From F23-B02 sp963650165 (GTDB lineage: Bacteria; Bacillota; Clostridia; Oscillospirales; Oscillospiraceae): DNA of 26,514 nt. The DNA lies in the NCBI GenBank assembly GCA_963650165.1, contig CAVJKX010000019.1, positions 1 to 26,514 of the forward strand, read 5' to 3'. Positions 1-7,804 of the stretch are shown one piece after another; the stretch's first letter is position 1; each line of letters starts with the position of its first letter. Made by a program: the position numbers and the translations under genes. The notes beneath the pieces were generated by a model. The model saw only the letters and a program-made list of their open reading frames with translations. It was not told the DNA's origin and did no database searches.

Positions 1-55
1 GGCTGCTTGAACAATTTTTACTTCAAATATTGTCTAACTTTTGGGGGTCAATTCA
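1..55 (+). mobile_element. Right end of an IS3-family-like insertion sequence (partial)
   Basis: Read on the minus strand from base 55, this end begins TGAATTGACCCCCAAAAG and continues into TTAGACA. It matches the IS left end at 26384 (TGAACTGCACCCCATTTG, then TTAGACA) over most of about 25 bases. Ends beginning TG with a CCCC and a GTTAGAC block are typical of IS3-family (IS150-like) elements. The body of the element lies outside the window, so no transposase can be read here. The end sits directly against half of a terminator palindrome at 56-77. Assignment to the IS3 family is from recalled end consensus. Confidence 0.7.
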
Positions 56-77
56 ACCGCGGTCGGGGGATTTTTTC
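56..77 (-). terminator. Half of a Rho-independent terminator, cut by the IS
   Basis: Immediately outside the IS end lies ACCGCGGTCGGGGG followed by ATTTTTT. This is one arm plus the T-tract of a palindrome whose other arm (A-tract, CCCCCGACCGCGG) would be expected where the IS now sits. It lies about 50 bases past the stop of the last gene of the minus-strand sugar operon, so it was probably that operon's terminator. As it stands only one arm remains and it cannot fold alone. Confidence 0.55.
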
Positions 78-126
78 AGCTTGTCAGAAAGCTATGCGTC
101 TATGAGATACTGCCATGCGGCGCGGA

Positions 127-792
127 TCAGATGTTCAGGCTTATGTTGTCGCCTTTTATGCCGACAAAGGCTCCGTTCTGCGCCTGGGGTGAGTCGCGGT
201 GGCATATGAGCCACTTATTGCGCATCCACAGCATTCCGTCCTCGCCGGGAAGCGAGCTGTCCGGCGCTTTGTCGAGCGGCGCGTTCGTTCCCTGAGTGAG
301 GATGACGAGGCAATTGAAGCCGTCGGCGCTCACGCGGCAGGGCGCAAAGTGCAGAACGCCCTGATATATCTCGACCGGCACCGCCGGAGGAAGGTACACG
401 CCGACTATATCGCGGCTTCTGAGCCTGCGGTCAGAGATATCCTCCGGCAGCGCAAGCAGCAGGACAAGGCCGGTGGTCGTGAAATTTACCTCGCTGCATT
501 TGTGATACTCCTCGGCGTTCAGGGTAAAGCCGCGGCCGTTGCAGTAGCCAGCCTGGATAGGCATTTCGCCGTAAACCGAGCGGCGTATCCTGTCGGTAAT
601 GTCAAGCTCCGTGAGCCTTTCGTCCGACGCGACATAGCAGTTGCCGCTCTCGGGTATCGGAGTTTCGAGCAGAGCGCCGCTCAGCTGCGCGGTATCGCCG
701 AGGCGGAGAACTCTGCCGTAGCGCGAAAAGCGTTTATCAAAAACATCAAATACCGTGAGCCTGGGATTTTTTCCGGCAATGAGCTCAAGCAT
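127..792 (-). CDS. DUF4867-like protein (cupin-like, unknown function)
   Basis: This 221-residue soluble protein has no signal peptide and no membrane segment. Its pattern resembles the DUF4867 family as I remember it: an early SRYGRVL stretch, NCYVASDERL around residue 50, a GYCNGRGF-LNAEEYHKCSEVNF block near residues 83-105, HFAPCRVSADGF around 148-160 and a closing NKWLICH. That family is thought to be cupin-like, related in fold to ureidoglycolate lyase, but has no agreed function. The gene is the last of the sugar operon. Its ATG overlaps the stop of the ROK gene (TAATG) and a GGGAGG lies 9 bases upstream. The context suggests a role in handling the free sugar, for example anomer or isomer processing, but this is inference only. 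Confidence 0.75.
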   Translation of the reverse strand: MLELIAGKNPRLTVFDVFDKRFSRYGRVLRLGDTAQLSGALLETPIPESGNCYVASDERLTELDITDRIRRSVYGEMPIQAGYCNGRGFTLNAEEYHKCSEVNFTTTGLVLLLALPEDISDRRLRSRDIVGVYLPPAVPVEIYQGVLHFAPCRVSADGFNCLVILTQGTNAPLDKAPDSSLPGEDGMLWMRNKWLICHRDSPQAQNGAFVGIKGDNISLNI

Positions 793-2012
793 TATGCAAA
801 TCCTCCCGTTTCAAAGAAATTTTCCACCGCTATAAGCCCCGCGGCAGAGCGCTCAAGCTCCTGATTGTAGGGGCTTTTTTCGATGGGTATATTGTGCCCG
901 GAGTCGATGCCCTCGTGCATCTCGGCCATGAGCTTCGAAAGATAATAGGGGTTTTCGAATATCCTGCCGTAGAGCACGAGCTTTCCGGGGTCGAGCGTAT
1001 ATATAACGCCCTTGAGCACCGCGCCGAGCGACCGTATCGCACGGTCAACGAGGTCGGCGATCTCTGCGTCGCCGCTCTGCGCGGCGGCAAACACATCGTC
1101 TATCGTTATCTCCGACGCGTCGCGCCCGCGGCAGATATTCCACAGCAGCGGAGTTCTGTCCGGCGACATGATATCCAGCGCATTTGCGAGTATGGCGGTC
1201 GGCGAAGCGACCGTTTCAAGGCAGCCGCTTTTCCCGCAGGAGCAGGGTCTGCCGCCGCGCTTTACGATCGGGATATGCCCTATCTCGGAGCACTGCTGGC
1301 TGCTGCCGCGCCATATGCGTCCGTCGACCGACAGCGACGCACCGATGCCGTATTCGCAGCGCAGGAAAAACTGCGAGCTCAGCTCCCTGTCACGGGCCGT
1401 GAACATATGCGCCGCAAACAGGGCGCGCACATTGTTCGACATGACGCAGGGTATGCCGGTGAGCTCCTCAAAGCGTTCGCACAGCGGGTAGTCCTTCTTA
1501 TCGAGCGCACCGAAGCTGTTGCGCACGCTTCGCCCGTCGGGCGAGGTAATTCCGCGTATCGCAATGCCGAGGCCGGCTATGCGGCTGCACTCTATGCCGT
1601 TTTCGCCCGCAAGCTCCGCAAGGCGTGCGGATAAGCGCTGAACCGTCTCCTCCGCGGGGCTTTTTTCCTCGAGCGTGAGCTCCTCGGCAAAGATCACCGT
1701 GCCGTCCAGGCGCACGGCGGAGACTATCGCCTGACGAAGATTTATAAGAACGCCCAGAGCGCAGCGTGCGTCGGGGTCTATCCCGACCGTCACCTCGCGC
1801 CGGCCCGCGCCGCCGCCCGGCATGGGGCCGCCCTCGCGGATAAGACCCTCGGCTATCATTTCTCCGACGATCTTGGTGATCGCCGCGGGGGTGAGCTTAG
1901 TGCTTTCGGCAAGGCGCTTGCGCGACATGCTGCCGTTTTCGTGCAGAAGCCGCAGTATCGCGCTTCTGTTCGTGCGCTTTATGCCCATCATATTGTCGCC
2001 CTCGTAGACCAT
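792..2012 (-). CDS. ROK-family transcriptional regulator
   Basis: The N-terminus is a winged helix-turn-helix (AILRLLHENGSMSRKRLAE, then LTPAAITKIVGEMIAEGLI). It is followed by a ROK sugar-kinase-like domain with the zinc-binding signature CSCGKSGCLE and the preceding SEIGHIPIV. In ROK kinases the catalytic Asp usually lies in an ND motif; here the matching place reads SNN, in keeping with a sensor rather than a kinase. The start is uncertain. The ATG at 2018 has GGAGG directly touching it. The ATG at 2012 has GGAGG at 6 bases and is preferred. ATGs at 1991 and 1988 are also possible, with a GAGG before them. It lies in the middle of the sugar operon and is its likely repressor, with a free sugar as the inducer. 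Confidence 0.9.
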   Translation of the reverse strand: MVYEGDNMMGIKRTNRSAILRLLHENGSMSRKRLAESTKLTPAAITKIVGEMIAEGLIREGGPMPGGGAGRREVTVGIDPDARCALGVLINLRQAIVSAVRLDGTVIFAEELTLEEKSPAEETVQRLSARLAELAGENGIECSRIAGLGIAIRGITSPDGRSVRNSFGALDKKDYPLCERFEELTGIPCVMSNNVRALFAAHMFTARDRELSSQFFLRCEYGIGASLSVDGRIWRGSSQQCSEIGHIPIVKRGGRPCSCGKSGCLETVASPTAILANALDIMSPDRTPLLWNICRGRDASEITIDDVFAAAQSGDAEIADLVDRAIRSLGAVLKGVIYTLDPGKLVLYGRIFENPYYLSKLMAEMHEGIDSGHNIPIEKSPYNQELERSAAGLIAVENFFETGGFA

Positions 2013-2025
2013 ACGCATCCTCCGT

Positions 2026-2943
2026 TCAGCCGCTCGCCGGCAGGCTTTTCCTGTTTATCCGGCCGCGCAGCAGAATAAGCGCTGCGCCGCACAACACAGT
2101 AAATATACCGATAAGCTTCGTTCCCGTCAAGCTCTCGCCCAGGAAAAATACGCCGATAAAGCAGCTCACGACGGGCATGAGCAGCAGATACAGCTTCACG
2201 ACCCACACCTCATAATGCCTGAGGTTGCGGTAATAGAAAAAGTATATACCGGTCTGCGCGAGCCCGCCGAGCGCCGTGAGCGCCCACAGCTTGGGGCTCA
2301 GTTGCAGAGACGATGCCGACACCGAACCGCTTGCAGAGGCCATGACGAAAAACAGTATCAGCACGACGCAGTTGTTGTAATAGGATATGGTGTCTGCGTC
2401 CTCGTGATAATTTTCCTGCGCGTTTTTTATTATGAAGGCGTTTGCCGTCACGCACATCGCGCTGAGGATGAAAAACAGGTCCGTCGGGTTTAAGCGTATG
2501 CCGCGAAAATCGACGCCCAGCACCAGCAGCACTCCGCCTATCATGACGAGTGTGCCTATCCAGTCGGAGGCGTAAAGCCTCTTGCGGAACACTATGACAG
2601 TTGCCAGGTTTACCATCAGCACGTCGGTTTTCAGAAGTGCCGTGCCGGTGCTCAGCGAGCCGCCCATATAGCCGAGGTTTGCAAACAGGTCGAGCAGAAA
2701 GCCGAACACGCCGATGGCTATGAGCGTTATAAGCTGCTTTCTGCCCTGGCGCATCAGCGCCGAAAAGGCATGATCCTCATACAGCTGCACCGTGAGCATG
2801 ATAAGCGCGGCAAGGCGCAGCAGCATACCAGAAAGCGCCGCAGAGCCCGTCGCGTCGACGAGTATCTTCGACACCGTGTAGTACACCGACCATGACAGCA
2901 CCATGCCGCTTATCATGAAAATACTTTTTGCTTTTGCGTTCAT
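2026..2943 (-). CDS. DMT/EamA-family transporter, probable exporter
   Basis: This 305-residue integral membrane protein has about ten hydrophobic segments and the two-fold EamA layout of the drug/metabolite transporter superfamily. It opens with ISGMVLSWSVYYTVSKILV and closes with the usual second repeat (VVSCFIGVFFLGESLTGTKLIGIFTVLCGAALILL). Its ATG overlaps the stop of the dehydrogenase gene (ATGA), with a GAGG 7 bases upstream. The locus already has a GPH-type importer, so this one plausibly exports the end product of the pathway. If the pathway is sulfoglycolytic the product would be isethionate, an anion that needs an exporter. The substrate cannot be read from the sequence. Confidence 0.88.
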   Translation of the reverse strand: MNAKAKSIFMISGMVLSWSVYYTVSKILVDATGSAALSGMLLRLAALIMLTVQLYEDHAFSALMRQGRKQLITLIAIGVFGFLLDLFANLGYMGGSLSTGTALLKTDVLMVNLATVIVFRKRLYASDWIGTLVMIGGVLLVLGVDFRGIRLNPTDLFFILSAMCVTANAFIIKNAQENYHEDADTISYYNNCVVLILFFVMASASGSVSASSLQLSPKLWALTALGGLAQTGIYFFYYRNLRHYEVWVVKLYLLLMPVVSCFIGVFFLGESLTGTKLIGIFTVLCGAALILLRGRINRKSLPASG

Positions 2944-4037
2944 TCGAGCGCCTCGAACATTTTGCGCAGTGCGGCCTCGTCCATGGGGACGGGGTTGTTT
3001 TTCATAAGAGGGTGCGCGGCGCAGTCGCGGCAGAGCTTTGGCATATCGACGTCACCGAGCTCGCCGAGTCTGGTTTTCAGTCCGGCAAGGCTCTTGAGCT
3101 GCGCTATGCGTTCTGCAAGCTCCTCCGTTCCGCTGAGGCCCGCGCTGCGGCAGAGAGCTTCAAGGCGCTCGTCGGCGTTCAGGCGCACAAAGCTGTCGAG
3201 AGTGAAGGCGCAGGCCTCGCCGTGCGGCAGATGATAATCCTCCGACAGCGGATAGCTGCACGCATGGCAGGCCGCGGTCTTGGGCTGGGCAAAGGCCAGT
3301 CCGCCGAGCAGCGCCGCATAGGACATTGCGCTGCGCGCCTGTATATCGCTGCCGTCGCGGTACGCCTTTTCGAGGTTTGCGAGCACGAGGCGCACGGCCT
3401 CGGCCGTCATGAGCTCGCATATCGGCTGATGGTTTACGCTCCAGAAGCCCTCAAGCGCGTGAGCCAGAGCGTCAAGGCCCGTGTTCATCGTCGTGCGCGG
3501 AGGAACGCTCAGGCACAGCTCCGGATCGACTATCGCCGCCAGAGGCATGAAGGCAGGATCGTTTATCGTCTTTTTCTCCGTGTTATGGCTTATGACCGAA
3601 ACCTGCGTCACCTCGCTGCCCGTTCCGGCGGTGGTCGGAACGGCTATGACGGGCAGACGCTTTTTGGAAAACGCGCGCTCGAAGCGGTAATACTCTATCG
3701 CCTCGCCGCCGTTCGGCGCTATGGCGGCCGCAAACTTTGCCGTGTCTATCGCGCTGCCGCCGCCTATGCCGATGATCGCGTCGGCATTATGCTGCCGCGC
3801 AAGCTTCACCGTTTCGATAACGCCGGAAAGCTGCGGATTCTGCTCTACCTCGCCGTAAACGGCGCACAGGCTGCTTATCTCACCGCACAGCTTCTGCGCC
3901 CTTGGTGCAAAGTGCCGCCCGCAGACAACGACGCAGCGCTCGAGCCCGAGCCCGGCAAGGCGTTCGCTCAGTTTTCCGAACTCCCCCGCGCCGAAGAATA
4001 TCTTCACCGGCTGGGAATACACAAAGCTATTTATCAT
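2940..4037 (-). CDS. Iron-containing (group III) alcohol dehydrogenase
   Basis: This is a 365-residue NAD(P)-dependent dehydrogenase of the iron-activated family. The visible landmarks are the dinucleotide-binding GGGSAID at about 92-98, TTAGTGSE at 135-142, and the four metal ligands expected for the family: Asp189 and His193 (GLDALAHALEGF), His258 and His272 (CHACSYPLSEDYHLPHGEA). Its first 11 bases overlap the end of the RpiB-like gene, and a GAGGA precedes the ATG by about 8 bases. In sulfo-TK loci a reductase turns sulfoacetaldehyde into isethionate, and known sulfoacetaldehyde reductases include iron-type ADHs. With a non-sulfonated 6-deoxy sugar the same enzyme would reduce acetaldehyde to ethanol. 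The family is certain; the substrate is inferred. Confidence 0.93.
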   Translation of the reverse strand: MINSFVYSQPVKIFFGAGEFGKLSERLAGLGLERCVVVCGRHFAPRAQKLCGEISSLCAVYGEVEQNPQLSGVIETVKLARQHNADAIIGIGGGSAIDTAKFAAAIAPNGGEAIEYYRFERAFSKKRLPVIAVPTTAGTGSEVTQVSVISHNTEKKTINDPAFMPLAAIVDPELCLSVPPRTTMNTGLDALAHALEGFWSVNHQPICELMTAEAVRLVLANLEKAYRDGSDIQARSAMSYAALLGGLAFAQPKTAACHACSYPLSEDYHLPHGEACAFTLDSFVRLNADERLEALCRSAGLSGTEELAERIAQLKSLAGLKTRLGELGDVDMPKLCRDCAAHPLMKNNPVPMDEAALRKMFEALE

Positions 4038-4503
4038 ATACGCTGTCCTCGATGGCCGATACCTGCGCGGCGAACTTCTTCATATTTTCGCTGCGCCAGT
4101 CCTCAAGATCCTGGCACCACTCGGTGGCGAGGAAGGTCCTGACCATTTCGACCGCCATCTCGGGGCCGACTATCCAGCCGCCCATGCACAGCACGTTCGC
4201 ATTGTTTATGGCGCGCGCCATCTTCGCGGAATACACGCCCTCGCAGGCGACGGCGTACACGCCCTTATACTTGTTTGCCACGACGCACATGCCGGCGCCG
4301 GTGCCGCAGATGAGGATCGCCTTATCGTACTTTCCGCCGCTGACCAGCGGAGCCGTTCTGCTCGCCACCGCATAGTAGGGCACTACGTTTTCAAGGTCCT
4401 GCGTTCCGAGGTCGTCAAACTCAACTCCGGCCTCGGCGAGATATGCCTTCACCGCCTCCTTGACGGCAAAGCCCGATTTATCGCTGCCTATTGCAATTTT
4501 CAT
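4027..4503 (-). CDS. RpiB/LacA/LacB-family sugar isomerase
   Basis: This 158-residue protein has the RpiB fold signatures: GSDKSGF at 6-12, ICGTGAGM at 65-72 with the catalytic Cys66, and NANVLCMGG at 101-109. It differs from ribose-5-phosphate isomerase B at places recalled as substrate-binding: Lys9 for the usual His, Ile99 where E. coli RpiB has its ring-opening His, and Trp110 for the usual Arg. That points to a substrate other than ribose 5-phosphate, possibly one that is permanently open-chain. A strong AAGGAG lies 6 bases before the ATG. Its place just after the transketolase genes fits a C4 aldose-ketose isomerase working between two transketolase steps, as in the sulfo-TK pathway. 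Confidence 0.9.
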   Translation of the reverse strand: MKIAIGSDKSGFAVKEAVKAYLAEAGVEFDDLGTQDLENVVPYYAVASRTAPLVSGGKYDKAILICGTGAGMCVVANKYKGVYAVACEGVYSAKMARAINNANVLCMGGWIVGPEMAVEMVRTFLATEWCQDLEDWRSENMKKFAAQVSAIEDSVYDK

Positions 4504-4519
4504 ATTCTTCTCCTTTTCG

Positions 4520-5443
4520 TCACTTGAGAGCGGCGGCTTTCTTTGCCGCTGCGACTATGTTATCGACTGTGAGCCCCATCGCCTCGCGCAGGTACGGGAG
4601 CTTTCCGACCTCGCCGAAGCGATCCTGCACGCCGACGGCGTACACGGGCAGCTTTTCCTGTGCAAGAGCCTCGAGCACCGCAGAGTGCAGGCCGCCTATG
4701 ACGTTGTGGTTTTCGACCGTGAGCACCGCTCCGGTCTTTTTGGCGGCGGCTGTGACGCTTTCGCGGTCGATGGGCTTTATGGTGTGCACGTTGACGACCT
4801 CGCAGGATATGCCGTCCTTTTCGAGAAGCTCCGCCGCCGTGAGCGTGTCGGCCGTGAGCATGCCGGATACGAATATCGTAAGGTCCGAGCCCGAGCGCAG
4901 CGTGTCGGTTTTGAACAGGTCAAAGCTGTAGCCCTCGCCGAACACCTGCGGCAGCTCCTTGCGGAACAGGCGGATATACACCGCGCCCTCGTAATCGTTT
5001 ATGACCGGCATTGCCGCGCGAAGCTGCGTCTCGTCCACGGGCTCGAATATGACGATGCCGGGTATCGAGCGCAGAACGCCGATATCCTCCATGCTCATGT
5101 GCGTTCCGCCGTTGAGCTCCGCCGATATGCCGGGGTCAGTGCCGACTATCTTGACATTGCTCCTGGCGTAAACTATCGAGATGGCTATCTGGTCGCAGAT
5201 ACGGCGCGTCGCAAAGGGCGTGAAGCTCTCGATATAGGGCTTGAAGCCGTAGCTTGCAAGTCCGGCTGCGATGGACGCCATGTTCTGCTCGGCAACGCCG
5301 CAGTCGAACATCTGCTCGGGGAAGCGCTCGTACAGGGCGCGTGTACCGCTTGCCTTGGCAAGGTCCGCGTCCAGAACGCAGACGTGCTTATCGTTCTCCA
5401 TCAGCTGCGCAAGGCACTGCGCATAAGCTGCTCTCATTTCCAT
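4520..5443 (-). CDS. Transketolase, C-terminal subunit
   Basis: This 307-residue protein corresponds to the C-terminal half of transketolase: the pyrimidine-binding domain with VAEQNM (Glu52 is the thiamine-activating Glu), then the transketolase C-terminal domain from about residue 190. Split transketolases of about 270 plus 310 residues are common in Clostridia. It starts 4 bases after the stop of the N-terminal subunit gene, with GGGAGGG 8 bases before the ATG, so the two halves are surely co-expressed and form one enzyme. A housekeeping split transketolase would look similar. The dedicated role in sugar breakdown is inferred from the surrounding isomerase, dehydrogenase, glycosidase and transporter genes. 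Confidence 0.95.
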   Translation of the reverse strand: MEMRAAYAQCLAQLMENDKHVCVLDADLAKASGTRALYERFPEQMFDCGVAEQNMASIAAGLASYGFKPYIESFTPFATRRICDQIAISIVYARSNVKIVGTDPGISAELNGGTHMSMEDIGVLRSIPGIVIFEPVDETQLRAAMPVINDYEGAVYIRLFRKELPQVFGEGYSFDLFKTDTLRSGSDLTIFVSGMLTADTLTAAELLEKDGISCEVVNVHTIKPIDRESVTAAAKKTGAVLTVENHNVIGGLHSAVLEALAQEKLPVYAVGVQDRFGEVGKLPYLREAMGLTVDNIVAAAKKAAALK

Positions 5444-5447
5444 GTTC

Positions 5448-6272
5448 TCAGCCCTCCCTTATCTCCGCGACGGCGGCTGCGGCCTGCTCCTCGCTGACAT
5501 TGGTGTTGTGATTTCCGACGCCGAGCTCCTCGATCCACTTAACGCCGCAGCCCTTGAGCGTATTGAGGATGACCATGGTCGGCCTGCCTCCTGCGCGATT
5601 GAGCTTTGCCTGCTTTACGGCCTCGGAGACCTGATCGACGTCGTTGCCGTTTTCGACCTCGATGACATTCCATCCGAAGGCTCTCCACTTGTCGGCAAGC
5701 GGCGCAACGGCGTTTACCTGCGCAACGGGGCCGTCTATCTGCAGCTTGTTGTAGTCGGTAAATCCGATGAGATTTCCCAGGCCCTTGGCCGATGCGAACA
5801 TCGCCGCCTCCCATATCTGACCTTCCTGCGACTCGCCGTCGCCGATTATGGTGTAGACCGTTGCGCCGTCACGGGAAAGTTTCGAGCCGAGCGCCGCGCC
5901 CACCGCGCAGGAAAAGCCCTGGCCAAGGCTGCCGGTCGTCATGTCTATGCCGACGGTGAGGTTCATGTCGCAGTGGCTGGGCAGATGCGTTCCGCCCTGA
6001 TTGAGCGTCATGAGCTCCTTTTTATCAAAATAGCCGCGGTTTGCAAGAGCTGCGTAAACGGCGGGGCCTGCATGCCCCTTCGAGCACACGAGCCTGTCGC
6101 GTCCGGGCATTTTCGGATTTTTCGGGTCAATGTTCATCTCCTGAAAATACAGCACGGCCAGAAGCTCGACTATCGAAAGGCAGCCGCCTATGTGTCCGAC
6201 GCCGAGATGGCCGATGCTCGTCACGATATCGCAGCGGATATCCCTGCATATTTCTTTAAGATCACAGTTCAA
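5448..6272 (-). CDS. Transketolase, N-terminal subunit (TTG start)
   Basis: This protein is the diphosphate-binding half of transketolase. The TPP motif GDGESQEGQIWEA begins at residue 144, and the usual histidines are present in GHIGGCLS (His27) and SKGHAGP (His67). I choose the TTG at 6272 as start. It has GGAGG 9 bases upstream and gives 274 residues starting NCDLKEICRDIR, which is the normal family length. The longer open frame back to 6347 runs through the promoter and ribosome site and is not translated. It is the first gene of the seven-gene minus-strand operon, about 45 bases from the predicted -10. A TTG start may lower its translation a little. Confidence 0.93.
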   Translation of the reverse strand: MNCDLKEICRDIRCDIVTSIGHLGVGHIGGCLSIVELLAVLYFQEMNIDPKNPKMPGRDRLVCSKGHAGPAVYAALANRGYFDKKELMTLNQGGTHLPSHCDMNLTVGIDMTTGSLGQGFSCAVGAALGSKLSRDGATVYTIIGDGESQEGQIWEAAMFASAKGLGNLIGFTDYNKLQIDGPVAQVNAVAPLADKWRAFGWNVIEVENGNDVDQVSEAVKQAKLNRAGGRPTMVILNTLKGCGVKWIEELGVGNHNTNVSEEQAAAAVAEIREG

Positions 6273-6315
6273 GTTAATGCTCCTCCTGATTTGATTAAAA
6301 GGTTTAAGCAATTGA

Positions 6316-6344
6316 ATCTTACGCCTGTGTTTTCCGTTTGTCAA
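6316..6344 (-). promoter_or_regulatory. Sigma-A promoter of the transketolase operon
   Basis: On the minus strand, TTGACA (6344-6339) is followed after 17 bases by TAAGAT (6321-6316). This is a near-consensus vegetative promoter placed about 45 bases before the transketolase start. Its -35 lies inside a palindrome, so it is probably repressed. Confidence 0.8.
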
Positions 6345-6353
6345 CACGGAAAA
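6330..6353. promoter_or_regulatory. Putative operator palindrome over the -35 box
   Basis: The arms TTTTCCGT (6330-6337) and ACGGAAAA (6346-6353) form a perfect 8-base inverted repeat with an 8-base spacer. The spacer contains the -35 of the transketolase promoter. It lies between two divergent promoters of one locus, the classic place for a repressor site. The ROK regulator of the same operon is the natural candidate to bind it; this is inference. Confidence 0.6.
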
Positions 6354-6387
6354 GCGCCTATATTTTCATATTCATTATTATTTTTTA

Positions 6388-6416
6388 TTGACATATTCAA
6401 TGCCCCGCTCTATGAT
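6388..6416 (+). promoter_or_regulatory. Sigma-A promoter of the isomerase gene
   Basis: TTGACA (6388-6393) and TATGAT (6411-6416) are separated by 17 bases. The predicted start of transcription is about 25 bases before the ATG at 6448, leaving a short leader with a GAGG ribosome site. Confidence 0.8.
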
Positions 6417-6447
6417 TGTTAAAAGAGTTTATTAATTGAGGTGCGAA

Positions 6448-7788
6448 ATGAAAGCCTTTACCCCCGTTTATATTCCGGCCGGTGTGCCGACCTTCCATCT
6501 TGAGAGCGCAGGAGAGCAGTTTGAGGCCTCAAAGGCGCTGCTGCGCGGCATTGACGAACGCTTTGCCGTGCCCGACGACATGCTGCTGAGCATTGACGCG
6601 CTCAACGCCTTTCTCGATACCGTGCAGCCCGATCTTGTCGTTTTTCAGAACCTCACCTTTGCAAATTCGGCATACATATCCGCCGTCATGCACCGCGTGA
6701 GCTGTCCTGTGCTGCTGTGGACGCTGCGCGAGCCCGTCATCGACGGCGGCAGACTGCGCCTTAACTCGCTCACCGGCGCATATTCCGCCGCGAACGCCAT
6801 GCGTGCCTTCGGCGGCCGCCGCTTTGAATATGTTTTCGGCTCAGCGGACGAGGATCGCGTAAAATGCGAGATAAGTGCCTGCGTTAAGGCCGCGGAGCTC
6901 ATAGTCGGCATGCGCAGCCTCAAAATGTCCGCCGTGGGGCACACTCCGCAGGGCTTCGGCTTCGGCCGTGCACTGGACGCGGAGCTTCTGAGCGTGTTCG
7001 GCGTCCGGCTTGACGCCATTGAGGCCCGTGAGCTCATAGGCCGCGCCGAGAGCTTTACGGACGGAGACTGCGCGGAGTATCTCGCCCGCTCGGAAAGGCT
7101 CATGTGCGGTCTTGAAAAGACTCCCGAAAAGAACAGGCTCGACTATGCGCGGCTGCTGCGAGCCTATGACGAATACGTCCGCGAAAACGGCATCGGTGCA
7201 CTTGCCTCCCGCTGCTGGCCGGACTTCTTCACCGCCTACGGAACGCCGGTGTGCGCCGTGCTGTCGGTGCTCAACGATCTCGGCGTCGCGGCGGCCTGCG
7301 AGGCGGATATATACGGTGCGCTGTCGATGTGGATTGGCATGCAGCTGTCCGGCGAGCCGGTGTTTTTCGGCGATCCGGTTTCGCTCGACGAGGGTGAGAA
7401 CACGCTCACCTTCTGGCACTGCGGCGCTGCCGCCTGCGCACTTGCGCGGCACGATACCGGCGCTGCCGTCGGCGTTCACTCGAACCGCAAGATAGGCCCC
7501 GCCATGGACTTCGGCTGCGAGGCCTTCCCCGAGGCTACGGTATTCCGCGTCGGTCGTGAGCCGGACGGCTCGTTCCGCTTCTTTATTCTCGAGGGCGAGG
7601 CGCTCGACAAGCCCAAGCAGTTTACCGGCACGTCGATAGTCGTAAAGACCGCGGCTCCCGTGCGCGGGATTGTCGAGGAGAGCGTCAAGGCAGGCTTTGA
7701 GCCGCACTACGCCGTCATAAAGGGGCATCACGCAGCCGCCCTCAGCGCCGCGGCAGACATGCTCGGAATTCCGGTTTACAGATACTGA
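6448..7788 (+). CDS. L-fucose/L-arabinose isomerase-like aldose-ketose isomerase
   Basis: This 446-residue protein has the three-part layout of the fucose/arabinose isomerase superfamily. The expected metal ligands can be placed: Glu285 in ACEADIYGAL, Asp309 in FFGDPVSLDEGENTLTFWHCG and a His of the pair 427-428 in KGHHAA. It is shorter than classical L-fucose isomerase (about 590) and matches the smaller relatives. The ATG at 6448 has GAGG 6 bases upstream; an in-frame TTG at 6436 overlaps that site and is not used. In this locus it would convert the C6-modified aldose released by the GH31 enzyme into the ketose that transketolase cuts. The family is confident and the substrate is inferred. 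Confidence 0.85.
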   Translation: MKAFTPVYIPAGVPTFHLESAGEQFEASKALLRGIDERFAVPDDMLLSIDALNAFLDTVQPDLVVFQNLTFANSAYISAVMHRVSCPVLLWTLREPVIDGGRLRLNSLTGAYSAANAMRAFGGRRFEYVFGSADEDRVKCEISACVKAAELIVGMRSLKMSAVGHTPQGFGFGRALDAELLSVFGVRLDAIEARELIGRAESFTDGDCAEYLARSERLMCGLEKTPEKNRLDYARLLRAYDEYVRENGIGALASRCWPDFFTAYGTPVCAVLSVLNDLGVAAACEADIYGALSMWIGMQLSGEPVFFGDPVSLDEGENTLTFWHCGAAACALARHDTGAAVGVHSNRKIGPAMDFGCEAFPEATVFRVGREPDGSFRFFILEGEALDKPKQFTGTSIVVKTAAPVRGIVEESVKAGFEPHYAVIKGHHAAALSAAADMLGIPVYRY

Positions 7789-7804
7789 ACAAGGCGCAAA
7801 AAAG

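Noticed and set aside
2928..4142. A 404-codon open frame antisense to the alcohol dehydrogenase
   Set aside because: The dehydrogenase on the other strand has complete motifs and a ribosome site; this frame has neither.
6273..6347. A 25-residue N-terminal extension of the transketolase N-subunit (ATG at 6347)
   Set aside because: It would cross the promoter, the operator palindrome and the GGAGG site; the TTG at 6272 gives the normal family length.
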